From a virus, in the IMG/VR virus record IMGVR_UViG_3300020159_000733, positions 1 through 33,653 of that record: DNA of 33,653 nucleotides. One strand, 5' to 3'. Positions 31,592 through 33,653 of the stretch are shown in pieces. Both the position numbers and the translations under genes were made by a program. The notes beneath the pieces are model-generated. The model ran no database searches and was not told the DNA's origin. It saw nothing but the letters and a program-made list of their open reading frames with translations. How positions within the stretch are numbered: the stretch's first letter is position 1; each line of letters starts with the position of its first letter.

Positions 31592-32363
31592 GTATCACCA
31601 GATCAGGGCGTTGAGCGCATCGACAGCCAAGACGTTGCTGAAGTCGCCTGCGCATTATCTTGCGAGCCTGGCGAACCCCAGAGAGCCGACAGCAGCTATG
31701 CGGCTGGGTACGCTCTGCCATACGCTGGTGTTCGAGCCGGATAACTTCGCGCAAGAGTTCGCGATCATGCCGAAGGTGGACAAGCGCACCAAGTTCGGGA
31801 AGGAGGCTGCTGCATCTTTCGAGGCTGACAACGAAGGCAAGATCATTCTGGACGAGTACCAGTATGAGAAGGCCAGAGCCATTGCCGACAGCGCGCTCGC
31901 CCATCCTCTTGTGTCGGAATACATGACTGGCGGCGATGCGGAAGTCACGATGCTGTGGGAGCAGTACGGCATCCCTTGCAAGGCGCGCGTCGATTATCTC
32001 TGCGGCGATGTGATGTTTGATCTCAAGACCTGCCAGGACGCATCGCCGGAAGGCTTCGCCCGACAGATCGGCGCGTTCCAGTATCACCTGCAAGCCGCGC
32101 ATTACGCAAACGGCTATGAGGCGATCATGGGCAGGCCGCTGGAGCGTTTCGTCTTTATCGCAGTGGAGAGCGAGGCCCCGTTCGTGACCGGCGTCTACGT
32201 AATCAACAGCGTGGGGCTGCAATCTGGTCGCGCGTTTATGAACAAGGCAGCGCGAGCGTTCAAGGACGCGCAGGAGCCATCGAAGGTGAAGGCGACCTAC
32301 TCGCCCGATCTTGTGGAGCTGAACCTGCCCAACTGGGCGTTGTCGCAACCTTTCTGCGAGTAA
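31560..32363 (+). CDS. PD-(D/E)XK exonuclease, RecE/DUF3799-like
   Basis: 267 residues: YHQIRALSASTAKTLLKSPA, AMRLGTLCHTLVFEPDNF, then KARVDYLCGDVMFDLKTC with catalytic D145, D154 and K156, and QIGAFQYHLQAAHYANGY, the Q...Y element. This is the exodeoxyribonuclease VIII-like group that makes 3' single strands for annealing. ATG 31560 is preceded by AAGGAG (31547-31552) and overlaps the four-cysteine gene. No RecT-like annealase is visible in the window; it may lie to the right. Confidence 0.87.
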   Translation: MELRKNLPASEYHQIRALSASTAKTLLKSPAHYLASLANPREPTAAMRLGTLCHTLVFEPDNFAQEFAIMPKVDKRTKFGKEAAASFEADNEGKIILDEYQYEKARAIADSALAHPLVSEYMTGGDAEVTMLWEQYGIPCKARVDYLCGDVMFDLKTCQDASPEGFARQIGAFQYHLQAAHYANGYEAIMGRPLERFVFIAVESEAPFVTGVYVINSVGLQSGRAFMNKAARAFKDAQEPSKVKATYSPDLVELNLPNWALSQPFCE

Positions 32364-32378
32364 GTAACAACTTTAGTT

Positions 32379-32409
32379 GACGGCTTAGGTTGGCATCTGC
32401 AAACGTCAT
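32379..32409. promoter_or_regulatory. Possible operator upstream of the XRE gene
   Basis: TGACG (32379-32383) and CGTCA (32405-32409) are inverted. Within and beside them TTTAGTTGACGGC resembles CTTAGGTTGGCATC as an imperfect direct repeat. TTGACG could be a -35, but no matching -10 is clear. Suggestive only. Confidence 0.3.
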
Positions 32410-32424
32410 TAGAGGAGGTGAAAC

Positions 32425-32631
32425 ATGCAAGTGAAAACGAGCCGTCAGCTTTTCGATATTTTCGACAAGGAGCGCAAGCGAGCGCAGCGATCTGATCGGG
32501 ACATTGCGCGGGCTGTGAACATATCTGGAGCGACTGCTTCGTCGATCAGGAAGCGAGGCGGGAATATGCAGACCGACACGATGCTTGCGCTGGCGAAGGA
32601 ACTGGGGCTGACGGTGAAGGTGGAGAAGTAG
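32425..32631 (+). CDS. Small XRE-type helix-turn-helix regulator
   Basis: 68 residues with RSDRDIARAVNISGATASSI, RKRGGNMQTDTMLALAKELG, a five-helix Xre/Cro-type domain. It lacks a C-terminal domain, so it is more like Cro or an antitoxin-like regulator than a CI repressor. GAGGAGG precedes ATG. It could control its own operon through the repeated sequences in 32370-32410. Confidence 0.82.
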   Translation: MQVKTSRQLFDIFDKERKRAQRSDRDIARAVNISGATASSIRKRGGNMQTDTMLALAKELGLTVKVEK

Positions 32632-32632
32632 T

Positions 32633-33547
32633 GTGACCGCCTACTATAACGAGATTGAACCGTATGCGGCTGAATGGTTGCGCAACCTCATCAAGGCAGG
32701 ACTGATAGCTGATGGCGAAGTCGATACCCGTTCAATTGTCGATGTTCAACCTGACGACCTCAGAGGCTTCGAACAGTGCCACTTCTTTGCAGGCATCGGC
32801 GGCTGGGCATACGCCGCTCGCCTCGCTGAGTGGCCCGACGATAGGCCCTTGTGGACAGGCAGCGCCCCTTGCCAGCCTTTTTCCGTCGCCGGAAGGCAAA
32901 AAGGCACGGAAGACGAAAGGCACCTCTGGCCCGTCTTCTTTGAGCTTATCCGCGCCTGTCGGCCCCCTGTCCTCATGGGAGAACAGGTTGCGGCAGCGGT
33001 TGGAAAAGATTGGCTCGACGGAGTGTGTGCTGACCTGGAAGGCGTCGGTTACGCCTGCGGGGCGACCGTTGTCCCGGCTTGTGCCGTCGATGCGCCCCAT
33101 CGAAGAGATCGCCTCTGGTTTGTGGCCGACGCCGTGCGCGGTGGACCGGGTTCGCAGCGAAGAGACGATGGCGAAATGCGCGGAGTTTCGGAAGCGCAAC
33201 GCGGGCCAGAACACAGTGCCTTTGTATCTGGGCGAGGTAGTGATGCGGACAGCCCTTTGGACGACGCCGATGGCTCACGAAGCGCGGCTTGGCTACCAGC
33301 GCAGGATGGGGGACTCGAAGGGCTCGCAGAAGTCACTGACGACCGAAACAACAGACGCGCTGGGGCTTGGGGAGAATGTGACTGGATTGCGGGCGCAGAC
33401 GGAAAAGCCCGGCGCGTTGAACCCTCCATTCGTCTGCTGGCTCATGGGGTTCCCGCCCGAGTGGGACGCCTGCGCGCCTACGGCAATGCCATCGTCCCGC
33501 AAGTCGCGGCAGAAGTGATCGCCGCGTTCATGGAGACAGCACAATGA
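32633..33547 (+). CDS. C5 cytosine DNA methyltransferase
   Basis: 304 residues with motif I FAGIGG (52-57), motif IV PCQPFS (79-84, Cys nucleophile), motif VI as EQV (117-119, usually ENV) and motif VIII HRRDRLWFVA (156-165). The end (YGNAIVPQVAAEVIAAF) is motif X. The region 185-265 between is hydrophilic and may hold target recognition. It probably protects phage DNA from host restriction. GTG 32633 starts it after GGAGAAG. An overlapping gene covers most of it in the +1 frame, and its stop overlaps the RuvC-like start. Confidence 0.88.
   Translation: MTAYYNEIEPYAAEWLRNLIKAGLIADGEVDTRSIVDVQPDDLRGFEQCHFFAGIGGWAYAARLAEWPDDRPLWTGSAPCQPFSVAGRQKGTEDERHLWPVFFELIRACRPPVLMGEQVAAAVGKDWLDGVCADLEGVGYACGATVVPACAVDAPHRRDRLWFVADAVRGGPGSQRRDDGEMRGVSEAQRGPEHSAFVSGRGSDADSPLDDADGSRSAAWLPAQDGGLEGLAEVTDDRNNRRAGAWGECDWIAGADGKARRVEPSIRLLAHGVPARVGRLRAYGNAIVPQVAAEVIAAFMETAQ
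32712..33518 (+). CDS. Overlapping +1-frame protein within the methylase gene
   Basis: 268 residues wholly inside the methyltransferase gene. Its sequence is not random: GPCGQAAPLASLFPSPEGKK, SSWENRLRQRLEKIGSTECV, LTWKASVTPAGRPLSRLVPS, SGLWPTPCAVDR and ALNPPFVCWLMGFPPEW all look like a phage protein family that I recognise from other genomes, usually without function. The GFPPEW part recalls a methylase C-terminal element. No strong ribosome site precedes ATG 32712, and the methylase motifs are clear in the other frame, so both frames may be used. Confidence 0.6.
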   Translation: MAKSIPVQLSMFNLTTSEASNSATSLQASAAGHTPLASLSGPTIGPCGQAAPLASLFPSPEGKKARKTKGTSGPSSLSLSAPVGPLSSWENRLRQRLEKIGSTECVLTWKASVTPAGRPLSRLVPSMRPIEEIASGLWPTPCAVDRVRSEETMAKCAEFRKRNAGQNTVPLYLGEVVMRTALWTTPMAHEARLGYQRRMGDSKGSQKSLTTETTDALGLGENVTGLRAQTEKPGALNPPFVCWLMGFPPEWDACAPTAMPSSRKSRQK

Positions 33548-33653
33548 TTCTTGGCATAGACCCAGGTTTGCACGGAGCGCTTGCTTTCTTCGACTATGAG
33601 GCAGGGACGCTGGTGGTGCACGATATGCCGACTGTCACGGTGGAGCGTGGTGG
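33544..33653 (+). CDS. RuvC-like Holliday junction resolvase (partial)
   Basis: 36 residues run off the right edge: MILGIDPGLHGALAFFDYEA is the first strand of the RuvC/RNase H-like fold with catalytic Asp6 and the GIDPG motif. It is likely a phage Holliday junction resolvase that cleans branched DNA before packaging. ATGA overlap with the methylase stop. Confidence 0.8.
   Translation, partial: MILGIDPGLHGALAFFDYEAGTLVVHDMPTVTVERG

Noticed and set aside
31506-32348. Minus-strand frame opposite the exonuclease gene
   Set aside because: Antisense to a gene with clear PD-(D/E)XK residues; no motif of its own.
32378-32406. Promoter using TTGACG before the XRE gene
   Set aside because: No acceptable -10 lies 16-18 bases downstream; kept only as a weak operator candidate.
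1-33653. CRISPR arrays, insertion sequences and tRNA genes
   Set aside because: No regularly spaced repeats, transposase motifs or cloverleaf sequences were recognised by eye; a tRNAscan run would be needed to exclude tRNAs.

Overview
The window reads as about 34 kb of a tailed, probably temperate podovirus-type phage or prophage. The late genes are TerL, an SU10/P22-type portal, an acidic scaffold, a DUF5309/SU10-like major capsid protein and an adaptor, followed by a chain of Ala/Gln-rich internal virion proteins including a lysozyme-like one. No tape-measure or contractile-tail gene is visible. A GapR/DUF2312 protein, moderately high GC and many ATGA/TGATG start-stop overlaps point to an alphaproteobacterial host. 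This host call is an inference from gene content.

Layout. 1-169 is the tail of a gene entering from the left. 249-725 is a free-standing HNH endonuclease gene just before terL (730-2121). 2194-5922 holds spike/fibre genes, placed unusually between terL and portal. 5922-7480 is a glycan-related pair (beta-propeller protein and glycosyltransferase). 7437-15288 is the head module: portal, methyltransferase, scaffold, capsid, connector proteins. 15281-16492 is another fibre gene. 16496-18439 is the lysis cassette: M15 peptidase, small lipoprotein, holin-like proteins and an Rz/Rz1 pair with embedded Rz1, plus an antisense HNH gene. 18439-27428 is the tail hub/stopper and internal-virion module with an inserted PP-loop ATPase gene. 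27417-28325 (minus) is a tyrosine integrase. From a divergent promoter at about 28334, early genes run rightward to the edge: GapR-like, FkbM methyltransferase, a secreted lysozyme-like protein, a DnaA domain IV-like protein, RecE-like nuclease, XRE regulator, C5 cytosine methylase with a second gene in another frame, and the start of a RuvC-like resolvase.

The most striking feature is that the major capsid gene is split. Its first 22 codons (11833-11898) are separated from the remaining 305 (12900-13817) by a 1001-nt group I intron carrying an HNH homing endonuclease gene. The 5' exon/guide pairing, P7 strands, P9 stem with GAAA loop, a possible P10 and a terminal G can all be read directly. 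Precise splicing rejoins an in-frame 327-residue capsid protein; without it, translation stops at the TGA that begins one base into the intron-exon junction codon. Three more HNH genes lie nearby (before terL, just after the capsid terminator, antisense behind the endolysin), so homing endonucleases have colonised this genome four times within 17 kb.

A second notable structure is the 807-nt reading frame at 32712-33518, nested in the +1 frame of the cytosine methylase gene, where both frames look like conserved proteins. No CRISPR array or insertion sequence was found, and no tRNA gene was recognised by eye.
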